This document shows positions 35,482-47,604 of a stretch of 64,000 bases of DNA, one piece after another. Location of the stretch: contig JBBHKE010002849.1 of the NCBI GenBank assembly GCA_037447655.1, positions 1 through 64,000 of the forward strand, written 5' to 3'. Position 1 is the first letter of the stretch; every line of letters starts with the position of its first letter. Below the pieces are notes generated by a model that worked only from the letters and a program-made list of their open reading frames with translations, was not told where the DNA came from and made no database searches. This stretch comes from Zygnema cylindricum (taxonomy: Eukaryota > Streptophyta > Zygnematophyceae > Zygnematales > Zygnemataceae). Made by a program: the position numbers and the translations under genes.

Positions 35482-38400
35482 CTACTCCCTGCAGAAAATT
35501 AGCTTAGGGGAAGGCACAAGTTTGGTCATCATATCTGCAAACATCTCACTATCTGGTCGGTACTCTAAACTGATTATTTTGTTTTCTACTTTCTCTCTAA
35601 CAAAGCTGAGTCTAATGTCCATATGTTTGGCTTTAAAATGATGTTTAGGATTGGCAGAAATAGCGATAGCTGCCTGATTATCACAAAAAAATTTCTGCAC
35701 ACCACTCTTAAGGTGACCAAGCTCACCAAGCAAAGACTTGACCCACATAAACTTTTTACAGCAGAGCAAAAGGCCATATACTCAGGCTCCATGGTGGACC
35801 GAACAATAAATTTTTGCTGTTTGCTACTCCAACAGCAAGCCCCATCACCCACATATAATACATATCCAGAAGTGCATCTCCTCATCGGAGCATCACCATA
35901 ACTAGAATCACTCCAAGTAGTGATGAGATCTCCCACCCAAATGCAACTAGATCTCTGTTCCTATCAAGGCCTAAGGACTCTCTTAGTTGCCTCCGGTCCT
36001 GTTAGTGGGAGCATCTAGACTTCTACTTAGCACTCCTACAGCTGCACATAAATCCGGTCGGGTACAATTCATAAAATATATTAGACTTCCCACTACTTGC
36101 CTGTAAGGAATAGTCTGCATGAACTTCTGTTCTTCAAGAGATGATTCCTCGTCTAAGACTATGACTCCTTCTTCCTCACTCCCCTCACTTCCCTTCTTCA
36201 ACTCCATTGGGGTTCTACAACTATTAGCTTTATCCATTTGAATTTTTTCAAGCATGTTCCCTATTGCTTCCTTTTAAGTCAATCTTATAATTTTTCTTTT
36301 TCGGTCTCTCTCTATTTGAATTCCCAAAATATATTTTGCTTCCCCCATATCCTTCATTTTAAATCTCCCCTTAAGATTGGTTTTCAGTTTATTAATTTTT
36401 TCCATTGATTTACTTAAAACAAGCAAATCATCAACATAAATTGCAATAAATATAAAACCTTCCTCATCTTCGAAAACATAGATTAAGTGATCTGAGCTGA
36501 TCCGGATATATCCCAAACCGGTAAGAAACTCATCAAGCTTCTTATTCCACTGTCGAGGCCCCTGTTTCAAACCATAAAGAGGTTTAATTAGCCGGCATAC
36601 CTTACTCTCCTCTCCTTCCTCCACAAACCCTTCGGGTTGTCGCATCAAGATCTCCTCTTCCAATTCTCCATGCAGAAAGGTTGTTTTGATGTCCATCTGG
36701 TGCACTTCCATGTCTTCCGTTGCTGCCAAGCTGAGAAGTATGCGGACGGAGGGAAATCTGACCACCGGGGCAAAGGTTTCCTCGTAGTCAATTCCCTCTT
36801 TTTGCGTAAACCCCTTTGCCACTAGTCGGGCCTTGTAGCGCTCGATTGTGTTATCTGGGTTCAGTTTTAATTTGAAAACGCACTTACAATTGATTGGTTT
36901 TTGGTTAGGTGGACAATCCACCAGCTCCCAAGTATCGGCTGCCATAATTGAGGCCATCTCCTCATTGATGGCTGGCTTCCACCGATTTTTTTCTGGACAA
37001 GTCATTGCCTCTCCATAAGTTTGAGGTTCATCTTGATGAGATAGTTTAGTTACCTTGTTATTAACCTATTTTTCTTGCAGTCTTTTGCTACTTCTCCTTC
37101 CCCCCTCAAAATCTGTGGCCGGAATAGATGGTTCTCGTGGATTCTTTCGAACAAACTCGGCTTCTCCCCTATCCTTTGATTCCGAATCAATTTCCACCAC
37201 GTCTTTCGCTTCGGGTAGAGTTGTCAATGGAGTTTCCACAGCCGAGTCCTTTTCGGTTTGATTTGTACCTGCAAGAATGTCATCTTCTCTAAAACCTGGA
37301 TAGTTAGGAAGCTCAAAGTCATCGGAATTTTCTAACTCAAATCTGATTTTTACAGACTTTGTATATTTGAAGGGATCCACAGACTTTCCTTTATCCATAA
37401 CTACTAGATGCTTTACTAAGATTATATCTTCCCTTTTTGGATCATAAACTCTATATCCTTTAACATCCTCATCATATCCTAATAAGTATTCCGGTTTTCC
37501 TTTAGGATTTAGCTTCCAATTAGACCGATCTGTATCTAGACTGAATACTTGACTGCCGAAAACCTTTAAGAGAGATTTGTTTGGTTTCCGGCCTTGTCCA
37601 TCTCTCATAAGGTGTTTGATCTTTTATAGCTGAAGTAAGAACTCTATTTTTGAGGTAATTAGCACAGTTCATTGCTTCTGCCCAAAACCTTTTTCCTATC
37701 TTCTTATCTGACAACATACTTCTAGCACTATCACTTAGTGTTCTATTTAACCTTTCAGCTACCCCATTCTGTTCCGGGTTTTCTAGAACTGTCTTTTGGT
37801 GTTGGACCCCATCTTCCCTCAGAAAATCCTCAAACTGGTTAGAAGTATACTCTCCACCATTGTCACTCCTTATTCTCTTGATTGGAGTTTCATGGAGTTT
37901 TTCGCTCCATGCTTTATATTGTCTAAAACAATCCTGAGCTTCGGACTTGTTTTTCAAAAAATACACTCGGGAATACCGAGACCAATCATCAGTGATAGTC
38001 ATCATAAATCTTTTACCCCCCGGTGAGGGCACTTTAGCCGGTCCCAAATATCTGTGTGTACTAGATCTAAAATTTTTATCTGTGTGTTTTACCTTGAGCA
38101 CATCCACTACAATCACTTATATATCACTCTCACTGAACTTAATCCCTTCCACCACTCCCATCTTTTCATCTCTCTTAACTTGTCTAGATTCACATGCCCA
38201 AGCCTCTTATGCCACATCATAATATCATGAACACCAGCATAATAAAGTTTTTTCGTTTCATTACTTAAGATCAACCTAAACATCCCATGGCTACCTTTCT
38301 CAGCAATGAAAGAGACATCCTCCTCAAAACTAGCAGTAAAGACTCCTTCCTTAGTGCTAGTAAAAAAACACTTATCATCTAATACGGATGTAGAGATGAG

Positions 38401-39681
38401 GTTTTTGTTCAGCTCCGGAATAAACAATACATCAGAGAATGTTACTATGGATGTCTTTCTTTCTACTAACACTTTCAAATCTTCCGATCCTAAAAGAGTA
38501 GTGGTGACTATCTTCCCATCCGCGTACTCTATCTCTACGGTGGGAATATTTCTTATCTTAGTGAACAGGTGCATATCCTTACACATGTGCATGGAGGCAC
38601 CTAAATCTACAATCCGGCTTGCTTCACTTTTCAATCCAACGTAAGCACATTTCTGCCTTCGTGGAATTTCGACCTCGTTTTTCGCCTCCAACTCCTCATC
38701 TAAATAGAGCTCATCGTCCTCGTCCTCGGATTCCGCCTCATGTACCTGTGTCACAAGGGCCTTTTTCTTTCCTCTCGGGGTACCACCGGTCTGCCCCTCC
38801 TTTAACCGAAGCTCGGTTAGCTTAGTGCACTCTGCCATACAGCGCCCAGGTTTCTTACAAAAATGACATAAACCTTTGGGAGCCCTTGGTCCGAACTCGT
38901 CGGTCTGATTTTTCTGCTCCCTCCCCCCATAATTTCCGACCGGTTTCCAGGAATCCTTGTTCCTCAAATCGGTCGCAGTTGCCAAGGCTTGGCCACTCTT
39001 TCCTCCCCTTCGGATCTCAATCGTATTCTCCCGAACGAGAATCATCCCTACCACTGAGTTCCATATCCACCTTGAGTCCGGCAAGTCCTGCACACGGTTG
39101 ACTATGTTCTCGAACTCATCGGGTAACTTCATCAGTAAATAGTTAACCTTTTCTTTTTCACTAAAATCTTTTCCCGCACTCTCTAGCTCCATGAAGAGTG
39201 TAGCAAGCTCATTGCAAAAATCCAACATCTTCCCCCCTTTGTATATATACTCTTTAACTTTTTGATCAGACAACTATTGGTGCTGAATCGTACCACTTCG
39301 GTACAACTCTATCAGAGCCATCCAAAGATCGGATGCACTTTCTACCTGCAAATGAGGACATGCAAGTCCTTGAGTGAGATGGCGTAGGATGCAGTGCTTT
39401 GCCGCCATATTGTTGAAATCCCAGGTTTCAGTATCATTCTCCTCGTTCCTCGGAATAGGTGACATGCATGCCGAACCAGTTGCTATTGGTGTGGTTGCCT
39501 CCTTCTCCTTTCCTTTGTCCACCACCTCTCCTTTTTTTGTTTCCTCCGTTGAAGGTGGATCCTCTTTCCTGGTGAATCTGCTTCCTCTAAACCCTGGAGG
39601 AATTCCAAGACTTGATGGACGCCCCAACTGTCCACTCACTATCCCCCAAAACTTTTTTTCGCATAGAGCTCCTATCATCAT
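35482..39681 (-). pseudogene. Copia-1 gag-pol, broken
   Basis: Read from 39681 downward: gag with a zinc knuckle CHFCKKPGRCMAEC near 38840-38870 (the usual His is Arg); protease site IVDLGAS near 38610 (usual DSG is DLG); pre-integrase WHKRLGHVN; integrase TITDDWSRY, RSDNGGEYT and EQNGVAER; reverse transcriptase from about 37005 with IDYEETFAPV and YVDD near 36430; RNase H ending DNQAAIAIS and KHMDIRLSFV. Damage: one in-frame TAG at 39274-39276, frame changes near 38115 and 37600 around the integrase core and near 35935 and 35770 in RNase H, and further stops near 37064 and 36274. Most of the element is otherwise intact, indicating a fairly recent insertion. Confidence 0.9.
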
Positions 39682-39745
39682 ACTTTCCTAGTATATGAAG
39701 CCAGTTCCATTAAAGATTGGTACCCTAGAGGGTGGGCCCATAACC

Positions 39746-40799
39746 TGAAACTCTGAGACATCCATAAGTCCTCAGAGTGGACAGCTTCCAAGAAGCCTCT
39801 AGGATAATCCTGACCCTTTTGTGTTTTAGCAAAAACAACTGATCCCTGGCAGACAATAACCCTGACCAACTTAACCCTTATGAAGGCAAGACTTTCCCGA
39901 GTCGATAGCAAAATGAATCTCTGAATTTGCTCCCCCGAGCATTAAGTTATGGAGGGTCAAAGTTGACCTTTTGTACAGAAGCTCTCTGGGAGAGAGGGTC
40001 CTATCTCCTAACTTTTCTAAACCCTATCTCTCTCACAGACTCTATCTACTGATGTACGGAGCCAATCAGAATGTAGCTTCGTACACAAAAGTACAAATGC
40101 CGGTGTACTTTCTGTACGAACATTGTACGACATGGCCTTAATGTCGACACGTGGTATGTCCGGATTCGTTCCCGTAATCCTCGGAGATACCGCCATCCAA
40201 TGTCATTCTGCCACGTGTCATCCGATGTGGCGATGACCACAAACCGCCAAAATCCTCTTCCGCGATCTCAGCGTTAATTCCGGCCGTCCGATTAAATTCA
40301 CATTTAATCGTAGCCGTAATTAATACATGCGCAATATTCGTTTCATTAAAGAAATAAATGCGCGGTATTGGTTTTTTATCCGTACCGTAATCTGTACTTT
40401 TACATTACTGGATCTATGTATCCCGTAAACAGTTACACTTAAATGAATTATCCTACCTGATAATGTTTAATTAATTATCAAACCATATAGTACGTAACAT
40501 TAGCTCTAGACTTAATGGCTAAGGCTACCGGCTACCGGCTGTCTACCGGCCGGTAGGTACTAGGATCAAATCCTGTGGCTGGCACATACCTTTTAGTAAA
40601 TTAACCCCTAACTAATATATATTTCCCGTAAACCTCTAGGTAGCCTAGGTAGCCATGGCTTTAGCTCCCTCTCCATTTTCTGAGTGACTGCGACAAGTTT
40701 GAGAGTTGGAGAGAGAAGTTAGAGGTAGACTGCCTCGGCTTCTTTCTATATTTCTATTTAGACCTAGAAAATACTTAAAATGGACCATTAATTTCTACA
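39746..40799 (-). repeat. Copia-1 5' LTR
   Basis: 1054 bp, closely similar to the LTR at 34368-35441 with scattered substitutions. The element's promoter is expected here, reading to the left. Confidence 0.92.
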
Positions 40800-41839
40800 G
40801 TTGGCCAGTATATCCACCGCGGTGTAAGAATTTCCTATACGGCTCTACAGAATAATGTATGTTTCCTTGACACCGTGGTTCTAATGACCCCAAAGAGCTC
40901 TCCGATTGACGTAGTTGTGTTTCCCGATGTTTGACCGAACATTTCTATTTGACGTTTGACCGAAAGCTTCCTGTTCGGAATGTTCAAAAAACAGGGGGCG
41001 GTGTCCGTCTCCATTTGATGACCTAATTTCTCTACCTACTAATGGACAAGATTCTGTGGAAGGCGAAACAGTTCGATATACTTTTCGTTATCAAAAGTAT
41101 CAACAAGTGTCATTGAGAAGAGTAAAATGCGAGGGACAATATAGTATTCTCCCCGCAGCCTACGTTGTGTTAGAATGTCCATCGATCTTGCAAAACCCTC
41201 AACCAGATGTACGAAGGTTTCAGAAGCTACCATGATGTTGTTTTGGATAAAGAATATCATGATTATTAAAAGAACACAATCTTCTTCCGTTTGATTACCA
41301 TTGCTCATATTAAGAATGATAAATATGAGCAGTATCAGTTCCATTTTGGAAAGGTACACCGCAGAAGATGACAGTTGTAACCTAAGACGACAGCAAAGGT
41401 TTGGAAGGCGTTAAGTAGCCATGGCAGCACTTGTGAGGAGGGAAGGGTTTCTTCACAGATGTTCATGTAGGTTCGTTGTATAGTTTGAATGTTCATATAG
41501 TACAACATAGTACACTCGTACGGATGTGAAAGTACATAACGATGTTAAAAACATTTAGTCCTGACTTTCCGTTTGAAGATTTTTGTAGAATCTAGACTGT
41601 AACCTAAGCGGCGCCAATCATAATTGAAGTAGGTTCGTTACTGGCCCGACACAATGGAGCGCACGTCCAGTAAACGCTGCCAGTAGAGTTGTCCGTACAT
41701 TTATTGGGACCGCCTAATGGAACGTCACCCTTAGAATGTATGATTTTTTACAAAAATTTCAAATTTTTAAATAGCGTACACCATTGTTATTATTATTATA
41801 CGCTCATCAAACTCCCACGCTAATAACGATTGGTGGTGA

Positions 41840-44140
41840 AGTACATTGTACGTTTTTTTTTTTACAGGGGTCTCGATGGTGATGTGTCATTTCACGGAAA
41901 GTGGAAAGTCTGCAAAAATGGAAAATCTGCGGAGTCGCCCCTGCTGCTCGCACTCACAGCCACTGTCACGTCACGCCCATATTCGCCCCTTCGAGCTACA
42001 CCACTCTGCATTTTGACACAAGTTGGCTTGCATAAGTTGGCTTTTAAGTGCAACAGGAGGGAGCGAGAGGAAATTTTCAGAGCGACGTTTTTTCACCACT
42101 GCGCAAGGTATAAAAGCACTACTTCCACCATTTGAAAATCACTACAACATAAAGGTGAAGGAGGCGTATATCGTGAGATTGTCGTCTAAGGTAGAACTGG
42201 TGGAGGAGCTATACTGGAGGTACGCTTCAACGAAATTGAAAGAATGTTTAACCGTTTTTTAGACAATTTTTGAAAAACTAAAGAGATTTTTTGTTTCAAA
42301 TTCATTTTCTGATTCCGTTATTTTCAGCTTCAAATTCAATTTTTAATTCCGTTACAGTTACATTTTCAGGTGAAGATTCAGCTTCAGTTATATATACAGT
42401 TTACAGTTTTAAATTCAAATCCACTCGCACTTTTGTTTCAATTCAGTTTTCCATGCATATTCTTAATCGACCTTAGTTACATGTTCCAGTTGCAATTTTC
42501 TAAAATTTGAAGTATTTTGTCAAGAAAACAACTCAATTATTCCTTTTCATATTATATTTTTTGAGCCTTTTTGTTGTTTTAAAATCCATTTACGTAGTAG
42601 TTTTCAAACATTTTTGGACTGTTTTTAGTGTAAAGCTAATATTATTCTTATTTGAGTGGTTTTCAAGGATTTAGATCTGATATGCTTTCATTTTTTAGAA
42701 GATTATACTTTGTGATATTTGCTTCCTAATCTTTGTTGTTGTCTAGAGCTTCAATTTTCCATTTTTTTTTACTCTATTTTGTCATTTTTCACTTTAAATT
42801 CTATTTTCAAATGATAATTAAAATTACATCTTGTATTTCGTTTTCAGTTTCAGTTGTTGATTCAGTTTTGATTTCTCTAAATCCATTTCCAATCTAATTT
42901 TGTCCGTCTACCTTTTTTAGGACAAATCCAAACCTGTAGTTTAAAACCAAAAATACATTTTTTCTGCTCTGTTTCAGTTTCCTAATTTCCTCCACTATAA
43001 TTTTGGTCCAAACTACACAAGTCTCTGTAATCTTTCTCACTTTCTCCATATATGTTACTCTTTCCATCTCCTCCCACTTGTCAAAGTCACACTAAATACT
43101 TCAAACTATTTTGCTCTATTCCACATTCTGTAGAATCCGTTTTCAGTTCACCAGTTTTGCGTTTCGTAAATATTTCCAACCCATTTTTGTCCGTCCGTTT
43201 TCAGTTTCAATTGGTGATTCAGTTTTGCGTTTCGTAAATATATTTCCAACCCATTTTTGTCCCTCTACCTTTTGTAGGACAAATCTAAACATTTAGTTTA
43301 AAACAAAAAAAACACTTTTTTTGCTCTGTTTCGATTTTCTATTTTCCTGTTGAATCAAAGCTCCATGGTCAACTCTTTATCTTGCCTTTTCTCTTATTAA
43401 CCTCAAACAATGAATAAAGTGTGGAAACCATGGGTAAACTGTTGCTTCAAATAACAACCTTGTTATGACAAAATGTAGTTTCGTCTACATTGACCTTCGT
43501 CGATTAACGTTGAAGGTCATGGGCATTCTCACTTGGCTGTAATCCACTCCCACTAGGAGTCACGCTTGCACCAGCGGGAACAGAGCCATTACCCGACATC
43601 TAAGCAAAAGCAAACCTAAGAGAAATGCCTAGTAGACTAGATCTATAGTGTAACATATGTAACTCCAAATGAAAGAGGTCTTTCAACCATACAAACATGT
43701 ACTACAAGCAAATCAAAGACAATAGAGCACAAAACACCTTAAACTGCACTTAGTGCTCTCATTTCCTTAACTCTTGTGTAGAATGTACATTCTGTGTTAA
43801 ACTGATCATTCCTAATTGAATTAAATACTCTAAAGATCCTCAAAATATCTAAAACGTATGTACACGGTTCACTAACTAACAAAAATCTAAGGGTTTGGAC
43901 CAGAATTGTCCACTAACAATATCTATGCCCTAAAAATCAGGGTGTTTCTTATCATGTCCACATTCGTTGGCGGCCCTTCACACTAATTTACTTAAAGATA
44001 ACTATTCGTGTAGATACTACAAAAAATTCACACTAAATTTGGTCAATATTGAACAGTTGGTATTCCAAAAATATTCTGAGTCATATTCTCAAATTTCTAA
44101 GATTTACTAAAGCTTACTTTTCAATACTCGCCTTAAGCTT
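41840..44140. other. Intergenic; degenerate direct repeats, no gene supported
   Basis: 42290-43330 is rich in TTCAGTTT motifs. It contains three diverged copies of a roughly 130-bp block (GATTCAGTTTTG, TTTCCAACCCATTTTTGTCC, GTAGGACAAATC) at about 42850-42945, 43140-43195 and 43200-43300. Small frames here show no domain. 43330-44140 may be non-coding sequence belonging to Copia-2, but I could not place an LTR. Confidence 0.45.
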
Positions 44141-44148
44141 TAGAAGAC

Positions 44149-46689
44149 TTACTCACTTAGACCACATGCTTTTTCTGCAGTACTCCAACTTAGGGCGGGA
44201 AGGGCTTTTGTCAACATGTCCGCAACCATTTTCTCATCAGGCAAATAACAAAGTTTGACCACTTTTGCAAATACTTTCTCTCGTACCAAATGTAGGTGAA
44301 TGTCCATATGTTTTCTCTTAAAATGGTGACTTGGGTTTGTAGCAACAAAAATGGCTGCCTGATTGTCGCACCACATTATTTGTGTTCCGTGTCGTGTAAA
44401 CCCCAATTCTTGAAGAAATGCCTTAATCCAAAGCAGCTCTTTCAAGGCTGCGCTCGCAGCCATGTATTCGGCTTCCATAGTCGATTCCACTTCCAATCTG
44501 AATGACATACCCATGTTTTAGACTTCCTACTAGGCACATCACCATAGCTTGCATCACTCCAAGTATTAATGCTAACCTTGTCCCCTCCCAAAGTAAGCGA
44601 AAGATTTCTGGTCCCAACAAGATATCTTAAGACCCTCTTTGCTGCCACCCAATCTCTCGTTTGTGGATTTTGTTGACTTCTACTCAACACACCAACAGCT
44701 GCAGCTATATCGGGCCTAGTGCAATTCATTAAGTAAATCAGACTTCCAACCACTTGTCTGTAGGGTTCTTGGGACATAAATTTTTGCTCTTCTGCACTGA
44801 GTTCCTCATCTATTATGACTCCAAACTCATGCTCCATCCTTTCAAGTTTTTGCTTATACTCCATAGGAGTTGCACAACCTTTGGCATCAGCCATGCCAAA
44901 TATTTCCAACATGTTTCCCATCGCTTCTTTTTGAGTTAGCCTAATGATTTTCTCTTTTCCATCTCTTTCAACTTGTATTCCAAGGATATATTTTGCCTCA
45001 CCCAAATCCTTCATTTCAAATTGTGAATTAAAAGCGTGTTTTATTCTAGCAATTTCTTCTTTGTTCTTACTAATTAGTAGCAAATCATCAACATACACAG
45101 CAATCAATATCACCTCATCAAGATTGTCACCACACGTCAAATATACTGAATGATCTGAACTAATTCTAGTAAATACTAATCCTGTCAAGAACTCGTCTAA
45201 CTTTCGGTTCCATTGCATAGAGGCATGTTTAAGGCCATACAAATATTTTAAAAGTCTGCACACAAGATTTTCTTTTTTTGCTTCCTCATAACCCTCTGGC
45301 TGCTTCATATAAATGACCTCATCTAAATCACCATTCAAAAAGGCAATTTTGACATCCATTTGGTGGATGCCAAAATCCTCTATAGCAGCTAATGTAAGTA
45401 AGATGCGGACAGATGGAAACCTTACAACCGGTGAAAAAGTTTCTTCATAATCTATCCCTTCCTTTTGATTATATTCCTTAGCAATCAAGCGATCCATATA
45501 CCTGTCTATGGTATTATCTAGGTTCAATTTTAATTTAAACACCCATTTACTTCCAATAGCCTTTTTTCCTAGAGGAAGTTCCACTAGATCCCATGTTTGG
45601 GCCTCCATGATGGACTTCATTTCTTCATTGACTGCTTTCACCCCGTGTTCCTTTTCATTACTCGAAAAAGCTTCCATCAACGTTAGAGGCTCTTCTGTGT
45701 GTGCTGAGTGAGCAAAGGCTGTATTTTCTCCCCTGAGTCGTACACTTCGCCTAACTCCACCTGTAAATTCTGTTGCTGGTATAGATGGTTAGGTCCTCCT
45801 CCTCGATACATGTGATTCTTCTTGTGATTCAGTTTTGGCTTGACGTAGAGGAGAGTTTACAACTCTTTCGGGCATAACACTTTGTGTTTCTGATCGAGAA
45901 GATGATTGCAAGTCACTTTGAGTTGATGTAGATGCATTTTCTATATTATTCTTGAAAAACATAAGATTTTCCTCTAAAAAGATATAATCAATACTTCGAT
46001 CTTCTTTTCATCTGTACGTTGACTAAATACATCTATTTCTTTTTCCTCATCCTTCACTATGATGTTTTTGGCTACCACAACTTTATTTCTCTTAATGTCA
46101 AATACTTTATAACCTTTGGCATGATCATCATACCTTAGAAATATCCCTGGTATTCATTTTGGCTCTAATTTCCATTTTTGTGGATCATTATCTAGCATGA
46201 ATATCTTCCTTCCAAAAACTTTGAAGTGACTCACATCTTGTTTGTGTCCTGTCCACATTTCGTAGGGAGTTTTATCTTTTACTGCTCTTGTTTCTAGCCT
46301 GTTTCTCAGATAAGCTGCACAATTCATAGCCTCAGCCTAAAATGTGAAATCTATGTCCATATCAGCCATCATTGTTCTAGCACACTCTGATATGGTCATA
46401 TTCATCCTCTCTGAAACACCGTTTTGTTTCGAAGAATAAAGAACGGTTAGCTGACGTGAGATTCAATGCAATTTTAGGAATTCTGCAAACTCATTAGAAA
46501 TGTACTCCCCTCCATTATCAGATCTGAATCCCGCTATCTTTCTCTGATGCAGATTTTCAACTCAAGCCTTTTACTCCTTTCATTTTTAAAAGACTTCATC
46601 CTTACTTTTCAAAAAATATACTGTGGTAAATCTACTATAGTCATCAGTTAAGGTAAGCATAAACTTAGCACCTCCCACAAATGGATACC
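44149..46689 (-). pseudogene. Copia-2 pol fragment
   Basis: Read from 46689 downward: integrase core remnant (LTLTDDYSRF at 46640), stops and frameshifts through 46600-45700, then a long intact stretch 45680-44520 with reverse transcriptase (IGSKWVFKLKLN, IDYEETFSPVVRFPSVR, IHQMDVKIAFLNGDL, AVYVDDLLLISK near 45090) and RNase H (VVGSLIYLMNCTRPDIAAAVG, TWSDASYGD). After a frameshift near 44530 the C-terminal RNase H continues (STMEAEYMAAS, DNQAAIFVATNPSHHFKRKHMDI) to 44149. It is related to Copia-1 but clearly a different lineage. The gag end was cut off by the LTR starting at 46690. Confidence 0.85.
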
Positions 46690-47069
46690 TGTAGAAACTA
46701 ATGGTTTTATTAGTATTTTCTAGGTCTGAAAAGAAATATAGAAGTCGAGGCAGTCTATCTCTAACTTCTCTCTCCAACTCTCAAACTTGTCGCAGTCACT
46801 GAGAAATTGGAGAGGAAGCTAGAGCCATGGCTACCTTGGCTATCCTGAGGTTTACGGGAATTTTATATTAGGGTTTATATATTTGATTAAAATGTATATG
46901 CCGGCGGCAGGATTTGATCCATGTACCTGCCGGCCGGCAGACACGAAGTAGCCGGTAGCCTTAGCCGTTTCGTCTAGAGGTATTGTTACGTAGCATATAG
47001 TTTGATAATTATTTAGATATGTATTCTTGCGATAAACCATTTAACTAGAATTAATTACGGGATACATAG
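46690..47069 (+). repeat. LTR fragment of a Copia-1-related element, plus orientation
   Basis: Starts TGTAGAAACTAATGG and follows the reverse complement of the Copia-1 LTR (TTTTCTAGGTCT, GAGGCAGTCTATCTCTAACT, CTAGAGCCATGGCTACC, GCAGGATTTGATCC, GTTACGTA, ATTACGGGATACATAG) up to the N run. It interrupts the Copia-2 integrase. The rest of this element is missing at the 10-N gap. Confidence 0.85.
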
Positions 47070-47079
47070 NNNNNNNNNN
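47070..47079. other. Assembly gap (10 N)
   Basis: A 10-base N run joins a Copia LTR on the left to A-rich intron-like sequence on the right. The rest of the retroelement is absent, so the join may be misassembled or may hide several kb. Confidence 0.95.
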
Positions 47080-47604
47080 AAGGCTCGAAAAACAAAAAGA
47101 AAAACAAAAGGGGAGAAAAAGGCAAAGGAAGGCAAAAAAAAAAAAGGGAAAAAAGGGCAAAAAAAAAAGAAAAACAAAGGGAAACAAAAAAAATCGATAA
47201 CAAGAAGTAAAAATAAAACAAAACAAATGTAGAAAACAAAACCCATCAAAAAACCTGAAAAAAAAGGAAAAAAAAAACGCAAAATGATCCACAAACCTTA
47301 AAAGAAAAAAATACCAATTTTTTTTAAAAAAATGGCAAAAAAACACCCAAAAAAAGGGTCGGTATAGGATTTTTTTGAAGGAAAGTTAAAAACAAGAGAT
47401 CCGGAATAAATATCATAATAGGAAAAAAAGAACGAAAGGAACGAAATTAAATTATTAAAAAAACAAAGGGAAACAAAAAGAAAAAAAAAACGGGAAAAAA
47501 GGGAAAAAAAAAAAACGGAAGGAAACGGAAAAAGAGGGGAAAACAAAAAGAAAAACAAAAAGCTCGGAAGAAAAAAAAACCGAAAAAAAAGGAAAAAAGC
47601 ATAC

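Larger units (their letters stand above)
34368..40799 (-). mobile_element. Copia-1: complete LTR retrotransposon (6.4 kb), minus orientation
   Basis: Two LTRs (34368-35441 and 39746-40799) begin TGAAACTCTGAG and end TTTCTACA on the plus strand. Both flanks carry GTTGG (34363-34367 and 40800-40804), a 5-bp target duplication. A polypurine tract (AATAAGGGGAG on the minus strand) abuts the 3' LTR at 35442. The internal part encodes gag, protease, integrase and reverse transcriptase/RNase H in the Copia order. The primer-binding site next to 39745 does not match the common initiator-Met site, and I leave it unassigned. Confidence 0.93.
33807..41359 (-). pseudogene. HARBI1-like DDE transposase, split by Copia-1
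   Basis: The 5' part (41359 down to 40800) encodes FDNEKYIELFRLPQNLVH, then after two TAG stops a stretch with GNTTTSIGELFGVIRTTVSR and a final WIYWP, the usual region before the catalytic core. The 3' part (34367-33807) resumes with FPNCCGAIDATHI (first Asp), GDARYPLSKHLTTPF (second Asp) and FNYFHSSRHMCVEQIFGILK (Glu), so the DDE triad is visible. Copia-1 lies exactly between the two parts, with GTTGG duplicated. There are further stops and a duplicated segment at 34195-34275. The family cuts and pastes its DNA in the nucleus; this copy cannot make the enzyme. Confidence 0.8.
27972..41730. mobile_element. PIF/Harbinger DNA transposon, interrupted by Copia-1
   Basis: The ends GGGTGACGTTCCATTAG at 27972 and its perfect reverse complement ending at 41730 are flanked on both sides by TTA (27969-27971 and 41731-41733), the typical 3-bp PIF/Harbinger target duplication. 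Inside are the two genes expected of such elements: a MYB/SANT-like protein (28735-30838, +) and a HARBI1-like DDE transposase (41359-33807, -). Copia-1 (34368-40799) sits in the transposase gene. Without Copia-1 the element is about 7.3 kb. Both genes carry stops, so the copy is inactive. The last 121 bp recurs at 11652-11772. Confidence 0.85.
27536..41838. mobile_element. CACCGCG-family TIR element, split by the Harbinger insertion
   Basis: The left end TA-CACCGCCAATCGTTATTAG at 27536 and the right end (reverse complement CACCACCAATCGTTATTAG) ending at about 41838 face each other across the Harbinger element. The left arm (27536-27971) has the same internal sequence as copy 1 (TCAGACCGTACATAAATGTA). 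The right arm is 41731-41838. Without the insertion the element would be about 540 bp, the same size as copy 1 (541 bp), which supports the pairing. Confidence 0.65.

Noticed and set aside
41039-41359. Independent small gene on the minus strand
   Set aside because: Its end (DNEKYIELFRLPQ) and the following DNA match the N-terminal part of the HARBI1-like transposase, so it belongs to the Harbinger pseudogene.
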